A stretch of 35,960 nucleotides of DNA from Bacteroidales bacterium UBA5072 (GCA_002415855.1 DIAS01000007.1:1-35960); one strand, 5' to 3'. Shown: positions 1-7,626, numbered from the stretch's first letter. Numbers and translations are program-made. Notes: generated from the sequence alone by a model not told the origin.

Positions 1-157
1 GTTCAAACGAAGGCGATAGCCGGAGTGCGTTCAAACCGTCAGTCTTCTTTGGTTACTTTCTGTGACGACAGAAAGTGACTGGAAAAAGAAGTAAACAAAC
101 ACATATATGTAGTATCTATGTTTATGTATGATTCACGATATTCATTCTATTTTTTAA
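1..157. other. Left-edge non-coding region
   Basis: I see no convincing gene here. Frame 1 is open from the window edge to a TGA at 76-78 (25 codons). It could be the tail of a gene cut by the edge, but it runs straight through the palindrome at 52-79, so a chance open frame over an intergenic repeat is more likely. From 96 on the sequence is AT-rich, with no recognised motif. Confidence 0.4.
46..95. repeat. Palindromic intergenic repeat
   Basis: A 12-bp stem, GTTACTTTCTGT at 52-63 and ACAGAAAGTGAC at 68-79 (one G-U pair), closes a 4-nt GACG loop. The flanks TTCTTT and AAAGAA extend the symmetry imperfectly. From memory, palindromes of the TTACTTTCTGT/ACAGAAAGTAA kind are dispersed in many Bacteroidota genomes. 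Only one copy is in this window, so its repeat status is inference. Confidence 0.5.
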
Positions 158-180
158 TGTAATCCAGCTGGATTAGTTCG
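158..180. repeat. Degenerate copy of tRNA-Lys 3' end (copy a)
   Basis: TGTAATCCAGCTGGATTAG resembles the 3' end of the tRNA-Lys(UUU) gene at 448-463 plus flank, with one substitution and one deleted G. The bases that follow (TTCGCTGG) resemble those after the second copy at 333-351 (CTCACTGC), so copies a and b look like diverged members of one longer repeat and not independent chance matches. Confidence 0.45.
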
Positions 181-217
181 CTGGAGCTCCTGATCCCTTT
201 TGGGGCGATCCAACAAT

Positions 218-241
218 AAAAAAGATGCAGCACAAAGCTGC
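218..241 (-). terminator. Weak rho-independent terminator, minus strand
   Basis: On the minus strand a 5-bp GCAGC/GCTGC stem with a TTTGT loop is followed by ATC and six Ts. It forms the left boundary of the block at 214-335. The stem is short, so efficiency is doubtful. Confidence 0.4.
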
Positions 242-305
242 TTTCATATCTTATTTCCAGGCCGCCTTTTAAGCCTGGCAGCTTGAGGTGCCCCGAAAAT
301 AAGAA

Positions 306-332
306 ATGCCCCCTTCGGGGGCATCTTTTTTA
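306..332 (+). terminator. Rho-independent terminator, plus strand
   Basis: A perfect 8-bp GC-rich stem (ATGCCCCC, 306-313; GGGGGCAT, 317-324) with a TTC loop is followed by C and six Ts. No plus-strand gene is visible upstream in the window. It must serve an unrecognised RNA from 210-305 or a gene beyond the left edge. Confidence 0.75.
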
Positions 333-351
333 TTGTGATCCAGCTGGGATT
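333..351. repeat. 19-bp direct repeat of tRNA-Lys 3' end (copy b)
   Basis: This is identical over 19 bp to 445-463, which holds the last 16 nt of the tRNA-Lys(UUU) gene and 3 nt beyond it. It has no tRNA body attached. Short repeats of a tRNA 3' end are a common footprint of site-specific integration, but no integrase is in the window. Confidence 0.65.
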
Positions 352-402
352 AGCTCACTGCCGCGAGGCCATGCCCTGCAGGCGGTTCGTGATCCCAGCT
401 GG
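340..402. repeat. Imperfect palindrome built on tRNA-tail copies
   Basis: An 11-bp perfect inverted repeat (CCAGCTGGGAT at 340-350 and ATCCCAGCTGG at 392-402) encloses further short complementary stretches (CCGC near 360 and GCGG near 382, CAC/GTG). The outer arms are the same sequence as the tRNA tail, so this is a direct copy and an inverted copy face to face. Confidence 0.5.
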
Positions 403-414
403 TTTACAACATAT

Positions 415-436
415 AAAAAGGCCGCCATAGGCGGCC
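415..436 (-). terminator. Terminator of tRNA-Lys(UUU)
   Basis: On the minus strand a perfect 7-bp GGCCGCC/GGCGGCC stem with a 3-nt loop is followed by five Ts, starting 11 nt beyond the tRNA 3' end. This is a standard intrinsic terminator for the single tRNA gene. Confidence 0.8.
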
Positions 437-447
437 ATCATCATTTG

Positions 448-520
448 TGATCCAGCTGGGATTCGAACCCAGGACCCCATCCTTAAAAGGGATGTGCTCT
501 ACCTGCTGAGCTACTGGATC
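448..520 (-). tRNA. tRNA-Lys (anticodon UUU)
   Basis: The 73-nt minus-strand sequence folds into a complete cloverleaf: 7-bp acceptor GATCCAG/CTGGATC, D arm GCTC/GAGC, anticodon stem CATCC/GGATG with loop CTTTTAA (anticodon TTT), T arm CTGGG-TTCGAAT-CCCAG and discriminator A. CCA is not encoded. It decodes AAA and AAG. It has its own terminator (415-436) and a -7 promoter box (551-558), so it is probably a monocistronic unit. The partner isoacceptor, tRNA-Lys(CUU), lies at the other end of the window. Confidence 0.97.
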
Positions 521-550
521 GGTTATAAAGAGGCTCTTTTTAAAGAGTTG

Positions 551-558
551 CAAATATA
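551..558 (-). promoter_or_regulatory. -7 promoter box for tRNA-Lys(UUU)
   Basis: The minus strand reads TATATTTG followed by CA, an exact match to the Bacteroidota TAnnTTTG element. It lies 30 nt upstream of the mature tRNA 5' end. No clear -33 TTG is at the usual distance, so support rests on the -7 box and position. Confidence 0.5.
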
Positions 559-708
559 GTATCTAATTCTTAACCTAAAAATAAATTTTACCAGAATTTT
601 CCCATAACGGATAAAAATCAACTGGGTTCTTTGTTTTACTGTCAATAATGGAACATTACGAACGTTATATCGTAAAAGCACAAAAACTAACTGTAATTCT
701 TGAGCGAT

Positions 709-1791
709 ATGAGAAAGACTTATAAAACAAAATTATTGCTTTTCGCAACGGTGTTACTATTTGGCCATGCCAGCCTGTTTGCACAGATAGAATTAATCGG
801 CAGCATGATGGCTGCCGGTCCCGAAGACGCACAGACCTTGCTCCAGCCATATATTACACCGGCTGCTAATGCGTTCGGGGCTGCCCTGGGCAGTGGCTGG
901 TACAATACGGCGGAAACACATAAACTGGGCGGTTTTGATATTACTTTTACTGCAAATGCAGCGATAATTCCGGATAAGTACGAGACTTTCGACATCGATA
1001 ACTCCAAACTGACCAGTCTTACGCTGAATGACCCGTTATCTGCTGAAACCCCGACCGTGGCAGGTTCCAAGGACTTTGGACCCCAAATGGACTATACATT
1101 TGACGGCTATTCAGGCCGGGCATTCGATATGCCGGGCGGTCTGAATTCAAATTACGTTCCTTCCGCCATGGTCCAGGCCGGGATCGGTCTCATCAAGGGA
1201 ACCGAAGTAATGATTCGTTACATGCCCAATGTCAAATACAAGGAAAATGAGCTTGGATTCTGGGGGATCGGTGGCAAACACGATATCAAACAATGGATTC
1301 CGGGCTTGAAAAAGCTTCCCGTACTGCAGTTGTCCGTTATGTACGGTTATACCAAGCTGCATACCTATATTGATGTTAACGTTGATCCGGATGATATCAA
1401 TGCCGGATCTTTACCCGGTGCGGATGTCAGCACCTGGGACAACCAGAAAATGAAAATGATTACCCAAAGTCATACAGCCAATATTATAGTCTCCGCCAAC
1501 CTTCCGGTCGTTTGTTTTTATGGCGGTTTGGGATTTGTATCAACCAAGACCAACCTGAAGCTGGAGGGAGACTATCCGTATGTGGATCTTGATACGGACG
1601 GCATAACTCCTATTATCAAGGCGTACACTGACCCGATCGACATGGAAATTAAGAACCAGGACGGTGGTATTACCAAACCCAGGTTCAATGCCGGTATGCG
1701 GTTAAAATTCGCCTTTGTGACCCTGCATTTTGATTACAGCTGGGCTAATTACAGCGTGATGAGTGCAGGTCTGGGATTTACTTTCAGGTAA
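709..1791 (+). CDS. DUF6588-like outer-membrane protein
   Basis: This 360-residue protein has a signal peptide (MRKTYKTKLLLFATVLLFGHASLFAQ) and a body rich in alternating aromatic/polar strands ending in YSVMSAGLGFTFR, the aromatic-terminated last strand typical of outer-membrane beta-barrels. The N-terminal pattern (pages of E/D, then LLQPYITPAANAFGAALGSGWYNTAETHKLGGFDITF) is what I recall for DUF6588, a Bacteroidota family with no known function. I chose the ATG at 709 over an in-frame TTG at 700 because it gives a clean signal peptide. It is a single gene, convergent with the next one. Family assignment is from memory. The outer-membrane location is inference. Confidence 0.75.
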   Translation: MRKTYKTKLLLFATVLLFGHASLFAQIELIGSMMAAGPEDAQTLLQPYITPAANAFGAALGSGWYNTAETHKLGGFDITFTANAAIIPDKYETFDIDNSKLTSLTLNDPLSAETPTVAGSKDFGPQMDYTFDGYSGRAFDMPGGLNSNYVPSAMVQAGIGLIKGTEVMIRYMPNVKYKENELGFWGIGGKHDIKQWIPGLKKLPVLQLSVMYGYTKLHTYIDVNVDPDDINAGSLPGADVSTWDNQKMKMITQSHTANIIVSANLPVVCFYGGLGFVSTKTNLKLEGDYPYVDLDTDGITPIIKAYTDPIDMEIKNQDGGITKPRFNAGMRLKFAFVTLHFDYSWANYSVMSAGLGFTFR

Positions 1792-1824
1792 CATTGATTG
1801 CTTACAACCTGATTGCCCAACAGC

Positions 1825-2421
1825 CTAAAAATAAAATCCGAATTTAAGTATCGGGTTAGAATAAGGGGAATAATCATTCTGGGTAACATCCCACATGATT
1901 AACAATGAAATAGCGAAGCGGCCGGATATGGTTTGCACAATGCCTCCTCCCAGCAGCAGGTTGTCAATCCATATCCGGCTGCCGAATTCATAGTATCCGG
2001 TATTATAATAGTACAGCGGCTCAACATTGATCAGCTCATTCTCAACATGAAGCACGATGTTCCCAAAACCCATGGAACCGCCTTTCTCCTGGCCTTTGAT
2101 CACCACGAATGAAGCGATGGCCTTTGCCCCGTAGGTTGAAGTCTCTAAATTTACATCCTTGTATTTCTCATAAATATAAATAGGTCCCAATCCGGCCACC
2201 AACCTGGGTGTAATCCGGTATCCTATCACTGGTGCCAGTTTAATGTAGGTGATTGTCCCGAAACTTAATCCAATATCACCTCCAAACACCAGTCTTTCTG
2301 AAAACTTCTGTTTTTCTTTCTGGCCGTCCTTCTTGGGACCAACAGATTCTTCCACTTGTGAAAAGAGGTTGATTGTCAGTGCAAAAAGGCTGATTATTAA
2401 AAACGATCGCTTGATTAGCAT
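1825..2421 (-). CDS. Hypothetical secreted beta-barrel-like protein
   Basis: This 198-residue protein has a signal peptide (MLIKRSFLIISLFALTINLFSQ) and a charged linker (VGPKKDGQKEKQKF). It then shows glycine- and aromatic-rich strands (FGGDIGLSFGTITYIKLAPVIGYRITPRLVAGLGPIY) and a C-terminal FGFYF. This is the pattern of a small eight-stranded outer-membrane barrel. I recognise no specific family. The ATG at 2421 is preferred over one 48 nt upstream, which would put sixteen residues before the signal peptide. It is divergent from the SDR gene at 2484 with only 62 bp between them. Confidence 0.7.
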   Translation of the reverse strand: MLIKRSFLIISLFALTINLFSQVEESVGPKKDGQKEKQKFSERLVFGGDIGLSFGTITYIKLAPVIGYRITPRLVAGLGPIYIYEKYKDVNLETSTYGAKAIASFVVIKGQEKGGSMGFGNIVLHVENELINVEPLYYYNTGYYEFGSRIWIDNLLLGGGIVQTISGRFAISLLIMWDVTQNDYSPYSNPILKFGFYF

Positions 2422-2483
2422 ATTCTTTCTTATCTTTATACATAGAACGCCGTAAATGTACAAATTCATATAATCATTTCCAC

Positions 2484-3197
2484 ATGGTAGTGATGATTAC
2501 TGGCACAAGCCGCGGAATTGGCTTCGAAACCGCCAGGTATTTCGCAGGGATGAGTAATTTCGAGATTTTTGCCCTTTCACGCAACAAGGTGGGGCTTGAC
2601 CGGCTGGCGGATGAATGTTCAGCCCCGGGTCATTCATCGCATTTGCATCCCCTGGTGTTCGACCTGGATTCTTTTCTCGACAAACCTGGCTCACTCCTTG
2701 AAATGCTTTCAGGGAAAATCGATCACATCGATATCCTTATTAACAACGCCGGTATGCTCATTAACAAACCCTTTCAGGAAGTCAACAGGGTCGAAGCCGA
2801 AAAGCTCTTCCGGGTCAATTTTTTTGCACCTGTCATGTTGATCCGTGAGTTGTTGCCGTTGATGAAGGGGCCTGACACAACGCATATCGTTAATATCAGC
2901 AGCATGGGAGGTTACCAGGGGAGTACTAAATTTCCCGGGCTGGCATATTATAGCGCCAGTAAGGCTGCACTGGCCTGCATTACAGAATGCCTGAGCGAGG
3001 AATTCAAAAACATCGGTATTGTGTTGAATTGTCTGGCCCTTGGCTCCGTTCAAACCGAGATGCTGGAAGAAGCTTTTCCTGGTTACAGGGCACAACTACA
3101 TCCCAAAGAAATGGCTGAATTTATCGGGCATTTTGCCCTCACCGCGCACAGGCATATGCGTGGTAAGATCATACCTGTTTCGCTGTCAAATCCTTAG
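2484..3197 (+). CDS. Short-chain dehydrogenase/reductase (SDR)
   Basis: A 237-residue classical SDR. It has the NAD(P)-binding TGTSRGIG motif at residues 6-13, NNAG at 87-90, the catalytic Ser in NISS (139/140) and the YxxxK pair Y156/K160. It lacks the long C-terminal substrate loop of many SDRs and ends at PVSLSNP, so it is near the minimum family length. Substrate cannot be told from sequence. It is a monocistronic gene, convergent with the butyrate kinase end of the next operon. Confidence 0.88.
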   Translation: MVVMITGTSRGIGFETARYFAGMSNFEIFALSRNKVGLDRLADECSAPGHSSHLHPLVFDLDSFLDKPGSLLEMLSGKIDHIDILINNAGMLINKPFQEVNRVEAEKLFRVNFFAPVMLIRELLPLMKGPDTTHIVNISSMGGYQGSTKFPGLAYYSASKAALACITECLSEEFKNIGIVLNCLALGSVQTEMLEEAFPGYRAQLHPKEMAEFIGHFALTAHRHMRGKIIPVSLSNP

Positions 3198-3266
3198 TTC
3201 AGTTCATTGAAAAACCTGCTCGATTACACACCGGTCGGAACAATCACTGCGGGCAGGTTAGCACGT

Positions 3267-4421
3267 TCAATTTCCATCTTTCATCATTTCATCCTTCTCG
3301 CTGTCCCTGGCTTCCCAGCAAGGGAGGTGCACATTTACCATCGTGGATTCATCGTATTCCTTCGGCTTAATTTCACCTTTAAGGACCATCAGTCCGTTCA
3401 TTGCCAGGGCATGCATCTCGTCTTCACCCGGGTAAATGACCACAGGTGCAATAAATGACACCATTTTTTTAATATATTCAACAACCATGGGATTGTGAGA
3501 AATGCCACCGGTAAGAATAATGGCATCCACATCACCATGAAGGACAGCGCACATGGAGGCTATTTCCTTCCCGATCTGGTAAGACATGCCATCCTGGATA
3601 AGACGTGCTTTGTCGTCTCCGTCCTGTGCAAGCAACTCAACCTCGTAAGCGCTGTTTGTTCCCATATAGGCAACATAGCCACCTTCACCGGTTATCATGC
3701 GCTTAATTTCCTCAAGGGTATGGCTCCCTTCAAAACAGAGTTTCGCCAATGCTCCTGAAGGAAGGGTCCCGCTGCGCTCCGGGGAGAAAGGTCCTTCACC
3801 GTCCAGGGCCTGGTTCACATCGATGACCTTACCTCTGCGGTGAGCACCCACTGAAATGCCACCACCCATGTGAGCGATAACCAGGTTGAGTTCCTCATAC
3901 TTGCGGTTCATCAGCCGGGCATATGCTCTGGCCGTTGCCTTCTGATTCAGGGCATGAAAAATGGAATATCGCTGAAAATTCGGATGACCAGCAATGCGCG
4001 CGACATCCTGTAATTCATCAATTACAACGGGATCAGCAATATAAGCATGGCAATTTGGCAGATCCTTAGCGATGTCTTGTGCAATTAAGCCTCCCAGGTT
4101 ACTGGCATGCTCTCCCATAACGCCCTCAAGCAGGTCATGCCGCAACCGTTCGTTGACGTTATAAACACCTGACTCGATAGGATGCACAAGCCCACCGCGA
4201 CCCACTATCACTTCAATGGTGCGGACATCAATGTGGGAATCCTTTAACTCTTTCAGCACGATATCTTTTCTGAATTCGTACTGATCACTGATTCTGTTGA
4301 ATTTAGCCAGCTCATCAGGATTATGCAGGATGCTTTTCAGGAAAACGGGCTTTGCATTATGGTAGACTGCAATCTTGGTAGAAGTCGAGCCAGGATTGAT
4401 GGCCAGTATTTTATGATTCAT
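3267..4421 (-). CDS. buk: Butyrate kinase
   Basis: Catalyses butyryl-phosphate + ADP to butyrate + ATP, the energy-yielding last step of butyrate formation, in the cytosol. It belongs to the acetate/butyrate kinase (ASKHA) fold. The phosphate-binding NPGSTSTK is at residues 9-16, with VGRGGL, IAHMGGGISVGAH and the ILTGGISHN segment near the C-terminus, all as in Buk and unlike AckA. At 384 residues it is about 25-30 longer than the usual ~355. The excess is a polar tail after the normal MVLKGE end (VNVHLPCWEARDSEKDEMMKDGN). It is the last gene of the operon, 54 nt after ptb. Activity on branched acyl phosphates is possible, since family members vary. Confidence 0.95.
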   Translation of the reverse strand: MNHKILAINPGSTSTKIAVYHNAKPVFLKSILHNPDELAKFNRISDQYEFRKDIVLKELKDSHIDVRTIEVIVGRGGLVHPIESGVYNVNERLRHDLLEGVMGEHASNLGGLIAQDIAKDLPNCHAYIADPVVIDELQDVARIAGHPNFQRYSIFHALNQKATARAYARLMNRKYEELNLVIAHMGGGISVGAHRRGKVIDVNQALDGEGPFSPERSGTLPSGALAKLCFEGSHTLEEIKRMITGEGGYVAYMGTNSAYEVELLAQDGDDKARLIQDGMSYQIGKEIASMCAVLHGDVDAIILTGGISHNPMVVEYIKKMVSFIAPVVIYPGEDEMHALAMNGLMVLKGEIKPKEYDESTMVNVHLPCWEARDSEKDEMMKDGN

Positions 4422-4475
4422 AACAGGTTTATAATCAAGTTAAGAGCTTACGCGCGTTTCATTCAGGAATAATGG

Positions 4476-5378
4476 CTATGCCAGTGCCACTGACAGAGCA
4501 ATTGACAAAAACTTGCTTTTATCCTGATCCGCCCTTGATGTCAGTACCACAGGCACACTCGCTCCTGCAACAATTGCAGCCGCAACAGCTCCACCCAGGA
4601 AATTAAGCGACTTATACAGCATATTGCCGGAGTTCAGATCGGGCGTAACAAGAATATCAGCGTCGCCGGCTACCGCTGAGATCAAACCTTTATGTCGGGC
4701 TGCATCGTATGAAACAGCCACATCCAGCGCCAAGGGGCCGTCAATCAGGCAACCTTCTATTTGATTCCGTCGCTGCATCTGTGTAAGCATTGCACCATGA
4801 ACGGTGGCTTCCATTTTAGGATTCACGGTCTCGACAGGGGCCAGAATGGCCACCTGTGGTGTGTCGATTCCGAGCCTATGATAAATATCCACTGCATTCC
4901 TGACAATTCCGACCTTATCATTGAAGTCAGGACTGATATTCAGTGCCGCATCGGTAATGCACAGGAGCTTATGATAATTGGGCGTTTCAAAAAAAGCCAG
5001 ATGACTGAGCAGACTTCCCTTCACCAGGCCAAATTCCTTATCGAGAAGGCTCTTCACCAGTATACCTGTACTCACCAGGCCTTTCATCAGAATATCCGCC
5101 TGACCTCCTCTGATCAGTTTAACGGAAGTCTCACAAGCCGACTGTCGGTCAGATTCATGGATGATCTCAACTGTTGACAAATCGAACAATGCAGTTTCCG
5201 CTGCCCTCCGGATGTCATCTTTGTCGCCTACCAGAATTGGTTGACAGATTCCGGCTTTCATGGCTGATTTCAGGGCTACGAGCACATCCTCATCCTGCGC
5301 AACAGCAACCGCAATTCTTTTTTTGCCTTTTTGCCCTGCTATGTCAACGATAGTGCCCAGTGTTTTAATGGTCATCAT
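4476..5378 (-). CDS. ptb: Phosphate butyryltransferase
   Basis: Converts butyryl-CoA + phosphate to butyryl-phosphate + CoA, feeding butyrate kinase encoded next. The 300-residue length is normal for Ptb. Family features include KRIAVAVAQDEDVLVAL near the N-terminus, ADILMKGLVSTGILVKSLL, the DAALNISPDFNDKVGIVRNAV stretch and the VTPDLNSGNMLYKSLNFLGG acyl-CoA/phosphate site near the C-terminus. The start is an ATG-ATG pair, and the second ATG would cost only one residue. The gap to ackA upstream is 13 nt, so they are surely co-transcribed. It is distinct from the Pta encoded at the operon head: shorter, with only weak similarity in the shared fold. Confidence 0.94.
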   Translation of the reverse strand: MMTIKTLGTIVDIAGQKGKKRIAVAVAQDEDVLVALKSAMKAGICQPILVGDKDDIRRAAETALFDLSTVEIIHESDRQSACETSVKLIRGGQADILMKGLVSTGILVKSLLDKEFGLVKGSLLSHLAFFETPNYHKLLCITDAALNISPDFNDKVGIVRNAVDIYHRLGIDTPQVAILAPVETVNPKMEATVHGAMLTQMQRRNQIEGCLIDGPLALDVAVSYDAARHKGLISAVAGDADILVTPDLNSGNMLYKSLNFLGGAVAAAIVAGASVPVVLTSRADQDKSKFLSIALSVALA

Positions 5379-5391
5379 GCGCCGTACATAC

Positions 5392-6597
5392 TTATAATTT
5401 GGAAACGATCCTTACCGTATCCTCGGCAATTACCAGCTCTTCATTGGTGGGTACGACCATAACGGTCACTTTTGAACCTGGCGTGCTGATGATGGCTTCT
5501 TTGGAACGAAGACCTTTGTTTTTGGCGTGATCCAGCTCAATGCCCAGGAATTCCAGGTCCCTGCATACTTCTTCGCGTGTTTCCGGTCCGTTTTCACCGA
5601 TCCCCCCTGCAAAAACAACGACATCAACTCCTCCCATGGCAGCCGCATAGGCTCCGAGGTACTTCTTAACCCTGTAATGATACATTTCCAGTCCCAGACT
5701 AGCTCTTTCGTTCTTGTCCTTGAAAGCAGCATCTTCAATTTCCCGCATATCGGACGATATTCCCGTTATTCCGAGCATACCGCTTTGTTTGTTCACAAGG
5801 GTACCGATTTGTGATAAACCGAGCTCTTCCTTGTCCATGATGTAGGTGAGAACGCCTATGTCAAGGTCCCCGGAACGCGTTCCCATGATGAGACCTTCGA
5901 CAGGCGTAAAGCCCATTGAAGTATCAACGGATTCACCGTTTTTCACGGCAGCCATGGATGCACCGTTACCCAGATGTACAGTAATGATACGTTGTGTTTT
6001 AATATCCACATGCAGAATCTCACAGGCCCGTTTGCTGATGTAAAAATGACTTGTGCCATGGTACCCGTATTTTCTGATACCGTACTTCTTGTAAAGCGAA
6101 TAGGGGATGGCATACATGAATGCATGCTTGGGTAAGGTCTGATGAAAGGCCGTATCAAAAACACTTACCTGAGGCTTGCCAGGCATTAGCAGTTTGATGG
6201 CGTATACTCCTTTGAGATTTGCGGGATTGTGCAGGGGAGCAATATCAATGCATCTTTCAACTTCCGATTGCACTTCATCTGTAATCAGCACACTTTTGTT
6301 GAATTTCTCGCCTCCATTCACAACCCGGTGACCCACCGCATCAATTTCATCAAGGCTACGGATGCAGCCATGTTTCTTACTTGTGATGATACCAAGGATG
6401 TATTCAATCCCGGTTTGGTGATCCAAAATTTCTCCTTCAAAGCGGATTTTCTCTCCGTTTTCTTTTTCCAGTTTTACGAAAGAACCTTTCATCCCGACTT
6501 TTTCTGCAATACCCTTGGCCATGGTTGATTTATTTTCCATATCAAATAACTGGAACTTGATGGAGGAACTGCCGCAATTTAAAACCAATACCTTCAT
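5392..6597 (-). CDS. ackA: Acetate kinase
   Basis: Catalyses acetyl-phosphate + ADP to acetate + ATP. The 401-residue length is standard. Motifs seen are NCGSSSIKFQLF at residues 7-18, HRVVNGGEKF (substrate pocket), VFDTAFHQTLP (with the catalytic Asp), YGYHGTSH, HLGNGASMAAV (phosphate loop) and FAGGIGENGP near the C-terminus. It lies third in the five-gene operon, after pta and the dehydrogenase and before ptb-buk, so acetate and butyrate kinase arms are co-transcribed. No residue I would expect to be conserved is missing. Confidence 0.97.
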   Translation of the reverse strand: MKVLVLNCGSSSIKFQLFDMENKSTMAKGIAEKVGMKGSFVKLEKENGEKIRFEGEILDHQTGIEYILGIITSKKHGCIRSLDEIDAVGHRVVNGGEKFNKSVLITDEVQSEVERCIDIAPLHNPANLKGVYAIKLLMPGKPQVSVFDTAFHQTLPKHAFMYAIPYSLYKKYGIRKYGYHGTSHFYISKRACEILHVDIKTQRIITVHLGNGASMAAVKNGESVDTSMGFTPVEGLIMGTRSGDLDIGVLTYIMDKEELGLSQIGTLVNKQSGMLGITGISSDMREIEDAAFKDKNERASLGLEMYHYRVKKYLGAYAAAMGGVDVVVFAGGIGENGPETREEVCRDLEFLGIELDHAKNKGLRSKEAIISTPGSKVTVMVVPTNEELVIAEDTVRIVSKL

Positions 6598-6648
6598 TTT
6601 TAGGTTACTTTTGACTTTATTTGTAGAATGCCTTTTTCAATAAGAATA

Positions 6649-7599
6649 TTAACCGATTTTCTTTCCCGATTCATCATAAGAATAGAAACCCACGCCTGTG
6701 GATCGTCCGTATTGGTGAGCCCTTACATGCCTTTTGATAACAGGGGATGCCTTGTACTTGATGTCGCCGAATTCACCATAGAGATTATCCATCCACCTTT
6801 CCACCTTATCAAGACCCACCTTATCCGCCAGCTCAAAGGGCCCGAGAGCCAGGCCAAGACCGACCCGCATCGTGGTATCAATATCAGCTTTGGTACCAAC
6901 TCCTTCCATCAGGATTTCGCACGCTTCATTGACCATGGTGACAAAAAGCCGGATACTGATGAGTCCCGGAGATTCCTGAACCTGCACCAGGGTCTTGCCC
7001 ATCATGGTTATGAATTTACTGACCTTGTCAAAAACCTCGTCGGAAGTATAAAGGCTCCGAACCGCCTCAATCATTTTTGAACCCGGGGCATTTGTAAGAA
7101 AATGCAGGCTTACACAACGTTCCTTGTGCTCAAGTTCAGAAGACAGCTCGGTTATCGCAATGGTTGTGGAGTTTGTAGCAATAATGGTTTCGGGCAATAC
7201 GTATTTCTCAATATTCTTGAAGACCTCTTTCCGGCATGTAATTCTTTGCTCACGCGTTTTAGAACGGATTGCTTCAATTACAAGGTCACAACCGCGAAGG
7301 TGCTCATATCCTATATGTCCGCTGATTCTGGACAAGATTGCCCTTTTTTCACCGGGTGTCATTCCCCAGCGTCCAATCATGTTGTCAAGCTCCTCCTCCA
7401 TTTTTGAGAATGCCGTATTGACTTTTTCTTCGGACAATTCAATGAAGATAACCTCAAGCTCCTTCTGACTGACCAGCAGTGCGATGTTCTGTCCCACAGT
7501 ACCACATCCGACAATGCCGACTTTTGAAAACAGGGTCCTTGAGCGCGATTTCTGGCTAAGACCATAATCTTCAATTGATTCAACAATAACTTCTGCCAT
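6649..7599 (-). CDS. 3-hydroxyacyl-CoA dehydrogenase family protein with altered active site
   Basis: A 316-residue protein of the 3-hydroxybutyryl-CoA dehydrogenase family, which normally interconverts acetoacetyl-CoA and 3-hydroxybutyryl-CoA with NAD(P). The Rossmann GxGxxG (GCGTVG, 31-36) follows a 26-residue N-terminal extension. Of the family's catalytic set, His (H166 in SLHF) and Glu (E178, exactly 12 residues on) are kept. The Ser in NTSS is Thr (T145 in NSTT), and the Asn in GFxxNR is Ile (I216 in GLISIR). The HFFNPVP loop reads HFLTNAP. So either the substrate differs or activity is reduced. It lies between pta and ackA with 27- and 51-nt gaps. Fold assignment is firm. The exact reaction is uncertain. 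Confidence 0.88.
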   Translation of the reverse strand: MAEVIVESIEDYGLSQKSRSRTLFSKVGIVGCGTVGQNIALLVSQKELEVIFIELSEEKVNTAFSKMEEELDNMIGRWGMTPGEKRAILSRISGHIGYEHLRGCDLVIEAIRSKTREQRITCRKEVFKNIEKYVLPETIIATNSTTIAITELSSELEHKERCVSLHFLTNAPGSKMIEAVRSLYTSDEVFDKVSKFITMMGKTLVQVQESPGLISIRLFVTMVNEACEILMEGVGTKADIDTTMRVGLGLALGPFELADKVGLDKVERWMDNLYGEFGDIKYKASPVIKRHVRAHQYGRSTGVGFYSYDESGKKIG

Positions 7600-7626
7600 A
7601 TATTAACATTTAAATTGTTTCATTCG

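Larger units (their letters stand above)
214..335. other. Terminator-bounded structured block, possible small RNA
   Basis: CAATAAAAAAGATGC at 214-228 and GCATCTTTTTTATTG at 321-335 are perfect 15-nt inverted copies. Each places a U-run facing outward behind a hairpin. Between them are a small hairpin (GCAGC/GCTGC, 227-241), a second one (CCAGGC/GCCTGG around a CGCCTTTTAA loop, about 256-277) and a possible longer pairing of TCTTATTTC near 249 with GAAAATAAGA near 295. There is no ORF. It could encode a small structured RNA on either strand, or simply be two terminators facing away from each other. I recognise no Rfam family. Confidence 0.3.

Noticed and set aside
2709..3095. A 128-codon open frame on the minus strand
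   Set aside because: Antisense to the SDR gene, which has the complete TGxxxGIG, NNAG and YxxxK set.
4761..5177. A 138-codon open frame on the plus strand
   Set aside because: Antisense to ptb, whose family match is clear. No signal or domain is visible.
6628..7080. A 150-codon open frame on the plus strand
   Set aside because: Antisense to the hydroxyacyl-CoA dehydrogenase; composition and lack of motifs mark it as a shadow.
6649..7599. Treating the altered dehydrogenase as a pseudogene
   Set aside because: The frame is intact at full length, with the GxGxxG, His and Glu residues kept and normal operon spacing. The changes look like divergence, not decay.
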